The translations under genes were made by a program, and so were the position numbers. Of a stretch of DNA of 64,000 nucleotides, positions 37,751 to 47,446 are shown piece after piece. The DNA lies in the NCBI GenBank assembly GCA_028673005.1, contig CM054115.1:3534001-3598000 (forward strand), written 5' to 3'. The notes under the pieces were generated by a model. It searched no databases, had not been told where the DNA came from, and saw nothing but the letters and a program-made list of their open reading frames with translations. Every line of letters starts with the position of its first letter. Within the stretch, counting starts at the first letter, position 1. The DNA comes from Tanypteryx hageni. Lineage: Eukaryota; Arthropoda; Insecta; Odonata; Petaluridae.

Positions 37751-39294
37751 TTATAGTAGAAGGTGCTTGCATACTGCAAGCATTTCATCTCACCTTGAAA
37801 AAACATTAATTTTTCAGACTGATATTTCATCGTTACAAATATTCTAATAATTCTAAAGATTTCACCTCCGCAGCGATTTTCGTTATTCCCACATGTAAAG
37901 ATAATAGTTAAACACAATCCCCAAATGTTGCAATTTTAAACATTTTACACTTTATCCATTATGGGGCACTAATGCTACAAATTTCAACCAAATTTTAAAG
38001 TTGTAGCACTATTAGAAATAAAATAATAATTTTCTAATTGTTAAAATTTAAATAATTTTTTACGGCTGCCGCAACTCATATATGGTAAAATTGAAATGTT
38101 TAATTGTGCAAGTTCACTACTCTGTAAATAATTTAAAAATTTCAGCTTCATAGCTCATCTCGTAGTACCTAAACAGTTATCTATATGTTTAAACTTTAAG
38201 AATTTTTAACTGCCAAACAAATTCAAATATCAAAATTTGTATAACTCCTATTTCTTTTTTTTAAGATTTCTACTCATTAAAAAAATTTCAACTCCGTAGC
38301 ACATTTGGAAATACGTAAACCTTGAACATTTTTTAAACAATTGCGAATTTTTAGCGGCCGCATTGTTGCACTTTTTCAATATTTTTGTTTTTTTAGTCGG
38401 TTTTGCACAAAATTCAACCTATGAAAAAAATTTCGAAATTCCAGCTTATCTGGAAGTGCCAAAACATTAGTATCCTCCTGTTATCATTATATATCGACGA
38501 CTCTTACAGAGGAGGAGGATATAACATACTAGTAGTTGGTGCTTGCATACTGCAAGCATTTCATCTCACATTAAAAGAACAGTCATTTTTCAGACAGAAA
38601 TTTCAACATTACAAATAATCTTTTAATTCTAAACATTTCATTTCTGCAGCGATTTCCGTTTTTCCCACATGTAAAGAATTATAGTTTAAAACAATTTCCA
38701 AATTTCGCAATTTTAAAAATTTTACACTTTCTTCATTATAAGGTTCTAATGCTACACATTTTAGCCAAATTTTAAAGTTGTAGCACTTCTAGAAATAAAA
38801 TAATATTTTTCTAATTTTTTTAATTTAAATAATTTCTAACGGCCGTTGCAATACATACATGGTAAAATTGAAATGTTTATTTGTGCAAATTTACTATACT
38901 GTAAATAATTTGAAAATTTTAGCTTCCTAGCTCATCCCATAGTTCCTAAACTGCTATCTATTTTTTTAAAATTTAAGAATTTTTAACTGCCAAACAAATT
39001 AAAATATCGATATTTGTATAATTCCTATTTCGTTTTTTTAAGAATTCTACATATTTAAAAAATTTCAGCTCCGTAGCACATTCAAAAATGCCTAAACCCT
39101 GAATATTTGTTTAAACAATTGCGAATTTTTAGAGGCCGCATTGTTGCACTTTTTCAAGATTTTCGTTTTTTCTAGTCGGGTTTGCACAAAATCCTACCTA
39201 AGAAATCTCCAGCAATCTCGAAGTGCCTAAACATTAGTATCCTCCTATCATTATATATAGACGTTTCTTATAGAGGAGGATATAACTTATTAAG

Positions 39295-40578
39295 GTCAAC
39301 CGGACTCAAAAGAACCGACGCCGTAGCTTACCCCTCCAGTTGGCGCAGCCCCTCTTTTTTCCCCTTTCCACGCTACAGCGGCAGCTTCAGTCAGTTTCAG
39401 CGCGCATATTTGAACGTTTCGATCTCCCCGGTATCTTCTTCTTTGAAGTTTTTGTTGATTGTTGATAGTATTTGTTATTTTTATTGTTGCTCTTTTTATT
39501 CGGCATTTCGTTATTTCTTTAGTTTTTCTTTATTTGTTATTTTTGTAGTTAATGTTGTTTTTGAATGAAATTGCATCTTTATTAAGAAGTACGCCCGTTT
39601 TCGGGAGACCACTGATAGGACAAGCACGGGAGATTGTGTACAAAGTGGCTACTTTCTTACGGGATAGCAAATATATCGGTCTCAAATACAACGTAGTGGA
39701 GAGCACAAGTACGGCTACTGGAGTATCTAGTTCCATGAATTTACTTGTGAATTTTCCTCACGTATTTTTATTTGGTCCCTTCAGTTGAGGCTTCCTTTTA
39801 TTCTCATATAAAAGAGATTGAGTCCCTTCGACTGAGCCACCATAAAATCTTAAAAAAAGTACCGATTCTGAAAGGTACTTAATATGAGAACATTCACGCA
39901 CAGCACAATGTAACCTCTCGCTAATGGCAAATATTTTTCACTATTTTAACTCATCATGGCTCCTGTGCCTACGCTATACGCCAGGATTTCTTTCGTTTAT
40001 TTGTTTATGGCCCCTCCTTTTCAATAGCTAGAATGGCACGTGTTTCAGCCTTTTAGAATTCGCAGTTTATTGGTTTTTCTTTTTGGGTTCAGAGGACATC
40101 TGGGACGCAGCGTCGGAACGTGTTTCGGAAAGTCTTTTTAATTTTATACATATTTCTCCCGGTAATGGTGAATGAATTCTTTATTAATTGTCGCATTAAT
40201 TTTATTACCAATGTAATTAAAAAATACTTATTTCATGGAATAATATCTGCGTACATTTGCAAAATTATACTCGTCTGCTTGAACTTAAGAAATTAAAATA
40301 TGCATATTTATTATAATAAATGATTTGATACTTGTTACAGTCCATCATTCAGCAATCAAAAATACTTTATAAACACAACAGATAAATAATTTATCAGAAA
40401 TCATGAAATATTAAACAGAAAATTCATCGATTATCCCGCGTGAGAATTTCGTCAGGCGTGAGCATCCGTAAGGTGTGAAGTTATCCGAAGCCGAAAGAGT
40501 GGGGGTACCGAGTGAGCTCCCAGCATCCTCCTTTGCTCCGCCCACTTTTTCTAGAAGGGTCTTTTGAGTCCAATCGAC
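39295..40578 (+). mobile_element. Tc1/mariner-like derivative, array copy 6
   Basis: Most diverged left end (GTCAACCGGACTCAAAAG) and a one-base loss that fuses neighbouring frames (39182-39568). The transposase relic (39552-39788) is kept. It lies in the last unit before the array turns round, and terminal units of satellite arrays usually escape homogenisation. Confidence 0.7.
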
Positions 40579-41225
40579 TTATAGTAGAAGGTGCTTGCAT
40601 ACTGCTAGCATTTCATCTCACCTTGAAAAAACATTAATTTTTCAGACTGATATTTCATCGTTACAAATATTCTATTAATTCTAATGATTTCACCTCCGCA
40701 GCGATTTTCGTTATTCCCACATGTAAAGATAATAGTTAAACACAATCCCCAAATGTTGCAATTTTAAACATTTTACACTTTATCCATTATGGGGCACTAA
40801 TGCTACAAATTTCAACCAAATTTTAAAGTTGTAGCACTACTAGAAGTAAAATAATAATTTTCTAATTGTTTAAATTTAAGTAATTTTTAACTGCTGCCGC
40901 AACTCATATATGGTAAAATTGAAATGTTTATTTGTTCAAGTTCACTACTCTGTAAATAATTTAAAAATTTCAGCTTCCTAGCTCATCTCGTAGTACCTAA
41001 ACAGTTATCTATATGTTTAAACTTTAAGAATTTTTAACTGCCAAACAAATTCAAATATCAAAATTTGTATAACTCCTATTTCTTTTTTTTAAGAATTATA
41101 CTCATTAAAAAAATTTCAACTCCGTAGCACATGCGGATATACATAAACCTTTAAATTTTTTTTTAAACAATTGCGAATTTTTATCGGCCGCATTGTTGCA
41201 CTTTTTCATGATTTTCGTTTTTTCT

Positions 41226-44200
41226 ACATCGTCCTCCTCCTCCTCCTCTGTAATGAACGTCTATATATGATGTTATATCCTCCTCTGTAAGAGTCGTCGA
41301 TATATAATGATAACAGGAGGATACTAATGTCCAGCCCAAACTACAAAAGCTAGAGAGCTGAAAGTTTTAGTTTGTGTAGATATGATGGAGAAACTGTCAG
41401 ATAAATTGAGAATTCTTACTTAAGTGACCTGAGTTCGACTCCAGAAATTTCGAAAGTTGCGTTTTTTCCCATAAGAAAAGCATTGCGCCATTTTTGTAAA
41501 TTAATTATGTGCACTTTCCGGTAAGCTAGAAAGATGAAATTTTCAGTGTTGCTAGATGGCCGCAATATCTATTAAAAATTGTTGTGACTTTTGCTTGCAG
41601 TGTCTTGGGTTCGACTCCAGAGACACCGGAATATCTCCCATACGTTAGCATGGGAAAACGCAATCCAGTGTGTAGACCAATCTAATAAGTTTAGAAAGCT
41701 GAAATTTTGCAAGATTATAAGACTTTTCTCATAACCAACTATAAAAATCGAAAATTTTAAAATTGTAAATTTTAGGGGTTCTTTTAACCCCATTTGAACA
41801 TTAAAATTTAATAAATTTTTAGGCACTACGGGATGAGCAAGGAAGCTGCAATTTTCAAATTATTTACAGAACAGTGCATTTGCACAAATAAACATTTCAA
41901 TCTCTCCATATATATATTGCGGCAATCGTTCAAAAATTTTAAAAGTAGAATTAAAAAAAAAAACGATATAAAGAATATAGAAGTTTTGATATTTTAATTT
42001 GTTTGGCAGTTAAAAATTCTTAAAATTTAAACAAATAGATTACTATTTAGGTACTACAGGTAGAGCTAGGAAGCTGAAATTTTAAAATTATTTAAAGATA
42101 AATGAATTAGCACAAATAAACATTTCAATTTAACCATATTTGCGTTGCAGTGGCCGTAAAAAATTATTTAATTTTAAACAATTAAAAGATATTATTTTAC
42201 TTATAGAAGTGCTACATTTTTAAAACTTGGCTAAAATTTGTAACATTAGTACCTTATAATGAAGAAAATGTAAATTTTTAAAATTGCAACACTTGGGGAT
42301 TGTTACAAACTATTATGTTTACATGTAGGAAAAACGGAAATCGCTGCTTTAGAATTAGAAGAATATTTGTAATAATGAAATGCCTGTCTGAAAAATGAAT
42401 GTTTTTCCAAGGTGATATAAAAAGCTTGCAATATGCGAGCACCAACTACTAGTATGTTATATCTATCCTCCTCTATAAGAGTCGTCGATATATAATGACT
42501 AGTAGTGACCTGAGTTCGACTCCAGAAATTCCGATAGTTGCGTTTTTTCCCATAAGGAAAGCATTGCGCCATTTTTGTAAATTAATTATGGGCACTTTCC
42601 GGTAAGCTAGAAAGATGAAATTTTTAGTATTGCTAGATGGCCGAAATATCTATTAGAAATTATTGTCACTTTTGCTTACAGTTTCTTGGGTTCGACTCCA
42701 GAGACCCCGGAATATCTCCCATAAGTTAGCATGGGAAAATGCAATCCAGTGTGTAGACCAACCTAATAAGTTTAGGAAGCTAAAAATTTTCAAGATTATA
42801 CAACTTTTCTCATAACCAACTATAAAAGTTGACAATTCTAAAATTGTAAATTTTAGGGGTTGTTTTAACCCCATTTAAATATTTAAGTTTAATAATTTTT
42901 TAGGTTCTACGGGATGACCTAGGAAGCTGCAATTTTCAAATTATTCACAGAACAGTGCCTTTGCACAAATAAATATTTCAATCTCTCCATATATATATTG
43001 CGGCAACCGTTAAAAATGTTTAAATTTTATACAAGGTGAGATGAAATAGCTTGCAGTATGCAAGCACCTTCTACTAGTATAGAATGATGTTATATCCTCC
43101 TCCTCTGTAAGAGTCGTCGATATGTAATGATAACATATAGGAGGATATTAATATTTAGGTACATCCAGATGTGCTAGAGATTCGAATTTTTTTTCATATG
43201 TAGGATTTTTGCAAAACTGACAAGAAAAAACGAAAATCTTGAAAAAGTGCAACAATGCGGCCGCTAAAAATTCGCAATTTTTAAAAAATAATTTCATGGT
43301 TTATGTATTTCCTCATGTGCTACGTAGTTGAAGTTTTTTTTATAAGTAGACTTCATAAAAAACGAAATCTGGATTATAAACATTTTTATATTTAATTGGT
43401 TTGGCAGTTATAAACTCTGAAAATTTAAACAAATAGATAACTGTTTAGACATTACGGGTTGAGCTATGGAGCTGAAATTTTCAATTTATGTTCAAAGTAG
43501 TAAACTATCACAAAAAAACATTTCAATTTTACCATAAATGAATTTCGGCGGCCGTTAAAAATTATTTAAATTTAAATATTTAGAAAATATTATTTGACTT
43601 CTAGAAGTGCTACAACTTTAAAATTTTGCTAAATTTTGTAGCATTATTACCCCATGGATAAAGTGTATAATTTTTAAACGTGCAACAATTGGGTATTCTT
43701 TAAAACTATTATTTATACATTTGTGGAAAACGGAAATCGCTGCGGAGGTGAAATCTTTAGAATGAAAAGAATATCTGTAATGATGAAATGTCTGTCTGAA
43801 AAATGAATGTTTTTTCAAGGTGATTTGAAATGCTTGCAGTATGCAAGCACCAACTACTAGTATGTTATATCCTCCTCCTCTGTAAGAGTCGTCGATATAT
43901 AATGATGATAGGAGGATACTAATGTTTTCGAACTTCCAGATGAGCTGGATATGCGAAAAATTTTTGTTAAGGAGGATTTTATGCAAAACCAACCAGAAAA
44001 AACGAAACTCTTAAAAAATTGCCACAATGCGCCCGCTAAAAGTTCGCAATTGTTTAAACAAATTTTCAAGGTTTATGTATTTCCGCATGTGCTATGGAGT
44101 TGAAATTTTTTTTAAGTAGAATTCTTAAAAATACGAAGTAGTGATTATGCATATTTTGATATTTCAATTTGTTTTGCAGTTAAAAATTCTTAAAATTTAA

Positions 44201-44636
44201 ACAAAATGATAACTGTTTAGGTACTACGGGATTAGCTAGGAAGCTGAAATTTTCAAATTATTTACAGTATAGTAAATTTGCACAAATAAACATTTCAATT
44301 GTACCATATATCAGTTGCGGCAGCCGGTAAAAATTATGTAATTTTAAACAATTCGAAAAATATTTTTTTACTTTAAGAAGTGCTATAACTTTCAAATTTG
44401 GCTAAAATGTGTAGCATTAGTACCACATATTGAAGAAAGTGTAAAATTTAAAAAATGTAACATTTAGGGATTATTTTAAACTATTACTTTTACATAAGTG
44501 AAAAACGAAAATCGATGCGAAGGTGAAATCTTTTGGATTATAAGAATATTTGTAATGATGAAATTTCTTTCTAAAAAATGAATGTTCTTTCAATTTGAGA
44601 TGAAATGCTTGCAGTATGCAAGCACCAACTACTAGT
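41226..44636 (-). repeat. inverted arm of the satellite locus
   Basis: The direct array stops in GTCCTCCTCCTCCTCC, and the module sequence then appears reverse-complemented. Palindromes lie near 42425, 43040, 43830 and 44606, each followed by CACCAACTACTAG or CACCTTCTACTAG. The hairpin segment with GAGTCGTCGATATATAATGA recurs at about 41290, 42480, 43110 and 43890. Modules here are more diverged than in the direct array, contain no copy of the 1.28-kb transposon and are interrupted by two foreign blocks. This arm therefore looks older. The turn-round at 41226-41330 has two different hairpin sequences back to back. Confidence 0.75.
41331..41815. repeat. duplicated foreign block with tRNA-T-arm-like hairpins
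   Basis: A block of about 400-480 bp not found in the direct array occurs here and again at about 42505-42890, 1,081 bp apart. Each holds two short T-arm-like motifs, GAGTTCGACTCCAG (41431, 42512) and GGGTTCGACTCCAG (about 41608). The second lies in a hairpin at 41600-41626 with arms GTGTCTTGG and CCAGAGACAC. There is no A-box, acceptor stem or anticodon arm, so these are not tRNA genes. A decayed tRNA-derived piece or a chance B-box are the options. Confidence 0.5.
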
Positions 44637-45104
44637 ATATATATATGCTTACGGAAGAGGAAAGGTAAATGGGATAAATTAATGACAGCAAGTTGTTGGG
44701 ATATGGAAGGTAAGTGAGTGCGCAATATAAGATCTTCACAGGTTGGTGAGTTGCTGGGGGTGTCGAATTGACACACATAAAATGAACACAAAAAACACGA
44801 AAACTTTCGGGGACGATCCCTTCATCAGCACAGGAGAGAGACAACTGATGGCGGTGACACTGAGTAAATGCATGGGGTGGAAGGGTAGTGCGGAAAAGTG
44901 GGGACTGGAAGATACGGAGGGGGTTGGGGAATGGCAGAAAGGCAGTGAAATGCTAGCGAGGGTTGAGGTCAGGGAGAGTGAAAAAGTTTAAAAGATGGAT
45001 ATGTGCAAGCTCCCACTGACGGCGTTGGAAAGCCGTAGCATTATCGGGGAGAGAGCGAATGACCCTCACCGTGAAGCAATATTAAATTTTAGGTTGTGAT
45101 TGTT

Positions 45105-45455
45105 TGCATAAACGGCCACAGGCAGAGTTCTTTATCAATGACGCTGTTGGGGTGGCCGTTCATGCGGATTTTGAGGGGATTGCTGATGAGGCCAACATAG
45201 AAAGCGGGATATTGGGTGCATCTCAGGAGGTAAATGATATTGCGTGTGATGCAGTTGGTAGGAGAAGTTATGGGGTAGGTGATGTTAGTTGTGAGGCTGG
45301 AAAAGGAATTGCACGGGTGGTTTATTGGGCATGTGAGACATCGAGGACTATTGCAAGGCTGAGATCTGGCAGGGTGCAGAAGAGTGGGTGCTGGAGGTTC
45401 TTTTTCCGTAAAATATTTGCCAGATTAAGTGATCGGCGGAAGGAGAGGATCGGTG
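45105..45455 (-). pseudogene. GIY-YIG endonuclease fragment of a Penelope-like element
   Basis: One minus-strand frame reads PTNCITRNIIYLLRCTQYPA, then FYVGLISNPLKIRMNGHPNS and ends CLWPFMQTITT. IIYLL (about 45231) and YVG (about 45195) are the two GIY-YIG strands, the cysteine before TQYPA fits the family's Cys position, and RMNGH (about 45152-45166) holds the active-site arginine region. Upstream parts (SLNLANILRKKNLQHPLF) lie in other frames, so shifts have broken the gene. The insertion at 45464 cuts it from its polymerase. These nucleases nick DNA to prime reverse transcription in Penelope elements. Confidence 0.7.
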
Positions 45456-45463
45456 GTCTAGGA

Positions 45464-46270
45464 CAGGGGTGCGCAAACTAATTGGGGGCGCGACAAATGA
45501 TACGAGGGGCGCGATTATAGCCATGATTTAATTTTAACTGTAAGAAAATTTAGTTCTTTTTTTGTATTTCATATATCATTTTTGTTTACAATGTTATATT
45601 TCTGTATTCTTTCGTATTTACGAGAGTAACATGCTGGGAATCCTCTCACTCTATTTAGCGTGACCGTGACTTTGTTTACAGTGCGCGTTATCGCACTATA
45701 CTGCAGTACGTTGTTGAACGAAGACCGTCATGTGAAATTGAACTGTGCAATGGTTAGTTCGGTGGATTTATTGTTTTACAAATAAATTTAATAAAATAAT
45801 TGTCAGTGATAACGCCATGAATCAGAATTGAGAGTGGCAATTTCATCAGTTAAGCCGAGACTGGACAAAATTACCAGTAAGAGACAAACCCACAGATCCC
45901 ATTGAATTTATTCCATTCATACAAAAATCAAGTGTTATTTTTTTTTTTTGTGTTTTTCTTATTGTTATTTTAAAATGTGATATTTATTTTTGTATTCACA
46001 TTGCTGTATAATTTCATTAATTTAGTGATATTTGATTTTATTCCTATTAGAATGTTCATTTTGTGTATTTATCTTGAATTATTTTGTTATTTTCAGTTTT
46101 AATAAAATATACCATTTTTTTGTAACATACTATTTCTCAAAATATCATAAAACATAAAACCCCTCCCAAATACCAAATCTTGATAAAAATCTTGCCAGCC
46201 ATGGTAGGAGGCCCAAGTTTGTATTTTGAACAAAAATTGCGGCGCGGCATGAAAAGTTTGCGCACCCATG
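45464..46270. mobile_element. hAT-like non-autonomous element, 8-bp target duplication
   Basis: The ends are CAGGGGTGCGCAAAC on the left and the inverted CATGGGTGCGCAAAC on the right. GTCTAGGA stands immediately on both sides (45456-45463 and 46271-46278), an exact 8-bp target duplication. Inverted ends starting CA with 8-bp duplications are diagnostic for the hAT superfamily. The 807-bp interior is AT-rich, with no transposase frame longer than a few dozen codons. It interrupts the Penelope-like element and so is younger. Confidence 0.9.
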
Positions 46271-46589
46271 GTCTAGGAAATGGAACCTGGTGGGATAAGG
46301 ATGTGAGGATAGGGTCCTTTTAGAATACTCCTCAGAATATCATGGATGCCGGGGAAAAAAGAGTGGTTAGGGTCAGTTGGGGGGTGGAATCGGTCATGGC
46401 GTCGGTATTGGGGTGGGAGATATGGGTGGTGGCTGCGACCGCCCGCCAGATTTTGTACCGGATCAGATCCGGCGGGTATCCACGATGAATAATACATGTT
46501 TGAGGGTGGAACAGTACTCTGTCAGAGCAAATTCTCCGCTCTCGGCGGGCTAAGGCGTAGAAAATTGAGGTTATGGTGTGGAGGGGGGG

Positions 46590-46885
46590 GGGGGCAGGTG
46601 TCGTAGTGGAGATATAACGATGGTTGGAGGGCTTGAGGTGCACGTTAGTGTGAATTTTGTTTCCTCGAATGGAGAGATCGACATCCAGTAAGGTGATATT
46701 GGAGGCAAAGAAGTGGTGGATGAAGGAAAGCGTGGGGTAGGAAGAGAGGCGTTGTAAAAAGGAATCTAGGGAGTTAGGTCCATGCGTCCAGAGGAGAAAA
46801 ATTTCGTCAATATACCTCAGCCATAGGAGTGTTCTAGGGTATACGTCAAGAACGCGTTCCTCCCATTTACCTATTAAGATAGTAG
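46590..46885 (-). pseudogene. Penelope-like reverse transcriptase C-terminal fragment
   Basis: The minus strand reads TLLWLRYIDEIFLLWTHGP, NSLDSFLQRLSSYPTLSF, ITLLDVDLSIRGNKIHT and HLKPSNHRYIST. This follows the Penelope polymerase pattern RYIDDIFLIW, FLDV, T-x-L-x-KPT, YLH. The second catalytic aspartate is glutamate (YIDE, about 46802-46816), expected to cripple catalysis. Sequence beyond about 46885 is already terminal repeat, so fingers and the first catalytic aspartate are absent. Confidence 0.7.
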
Positions 46886-47219
46886 CCCTTTTTTACAACT
46901 CCTTCACTCCCCCTGGCCTCAAACTTCGCTAGCATTTCACTCCCTTTCTGCCATTCCCTAACCTCCTCCATATCCTCCAATCCCCGACTTTTCCTCATTA
47001 CCCTTCCACCTACATGCCTCCACCCAGTGTCACCGCCATCAGTTGTCTCTCTCCTGTGCTGACGATGGCATCGCCTCCTAAAACGTCCGTGTTATTTGTG
47101 TTCATTTTACGTGTGTGCCACCAACATCCCCAGCAGCTCGCCAACCTGTAATCTTATTGGTGAATGCTCACTGGGCTACCTTATCCCAACAACGTGTTGC
47201 CATGTATATATATATATAT

Positions 47220-47446
47220 TCCATTCCCCAACGTCCTCCGTATCCTCCAATCCCCGAATTTTCCTCATTACCCTTCCACCCCCATGCGTCCACCCAATGT
47301 CACCGCCATCAGTTGTCTCTCTCCTGTGCTGGTGTTGTACATGTCTCTTCGACGCCCCCAGCAGCCTTCCAACTTGGTGAGTGTCCGCTGGGCCTCCTTC
47401 AGCACCTTGTTGCCACCCTCATCACTACCTTTTCTTTTCCTTAAGT
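47220..47446. repeat. extra copy of the Penelope-like terminal repeat
   Basis: After a short TA tract (47204-47219) the right terminal repeat starts again in the same direction (CCATTCCCCAACGTCCTCC, CAGTTGTCTCTCTCCTGTGC). It is partial and slightly diverged. A tandem partial copy next to a full end is typical of Penelope-like insertions. Confidence 0.7.

Larger units (their letters stand above)
24389..41225 (+). repeat. higher-order array of six ~2.83-kb units
   Basis: Each unit is an A module interrupted near its right end by a 1.28-kb transposon derivative, followed by a B module. A-module palindromes at 24400, 27222, 30050, 32879, 35709 and 38540 give periods of 2822-2831 bp. Unit variants alternate. 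The third and fifth share CGTGTATCAG (31551 and 37213) and FLLLSLC in a spurious frame (29913 and 35572). The second-type B modules at 32.7 and 38.4 kb share others. The last expansion therefore copied a 5.66-kb dimer. The repeated short frames (94, 109, 71 and 68 codons) are explained by the repeat and are not called as genes, except the transposase relic. Confidence 0.88.
23611..44636. repeat. 21-kb nested satellite locus with inverted ends
   Basis: The block begins ACTAGTAGTTGG followed by the 19-nt palindrome TGCTTGCATACTGCAAGCA and TTTCATCTCA. It ends with the exact reverse complement of these 41 bases (44596-44636). Alternating AT flanks both ends. From 23611 to about 41225 modules run in one direction; from about 41250 to 44636 related modules run in the other. 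Palindrome copies in the direct part start at 23623, 24400, 26457, 27222, 29275, 30050, 32103, 32879, 34934, 35709, 37764, 38540 and 40592. It may be one giant foldback-like element or a satellite array carrying an inversion. I recognise no published family. Confidence 0.85.
44646..47203 (-). mobile_element. Penelope-like element with inverted terminal repeats
   Basis: The left end (44646-44990) and right end (about 46890-47203) are inverted copies of each other over roughly 320-345 bp. Landmarks are CAGGAGAGAGACAACTGATG and GGAATGGCAGAAAGG. Both ends touch (TA)n. On the minus strand lie a reverse-transcriptase fragment (about 46885-46590) and a GIY-YIG fragment (about 45455-45105), the order of Penelope-like elements. 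Terminal repeats in inverted orientation are known for that group. The polymerase lacks its N-terminal part, and an 807-bp element splits the coding region. Confidence 0.75.

Noticed and set aside
25036..39568. Repeated frames starting MHKILP, each found five or six times
   Set aside because: They fall inside satellite modules, recur only because of the array, and have no recognisable domain; several break in one or another unit.
23611..41225. CRISPR array, because of regular repeats
   Set aside because: Repeat units are hundreds to thousands of bases, without short unique spacers; the DNA is eukaryotic and transposon-rich.
41600..41626. tRNA gene suggested by a T-arm-like hairpin
   Set aside because: No acceptor stem, D arm or anticodon arm can be placed around it.
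45104..45481. Plus-strand frame of 125 codons
   Set aside because: Antisense to the GIY-YIG fragment, whose minus-strand motifs are specific.
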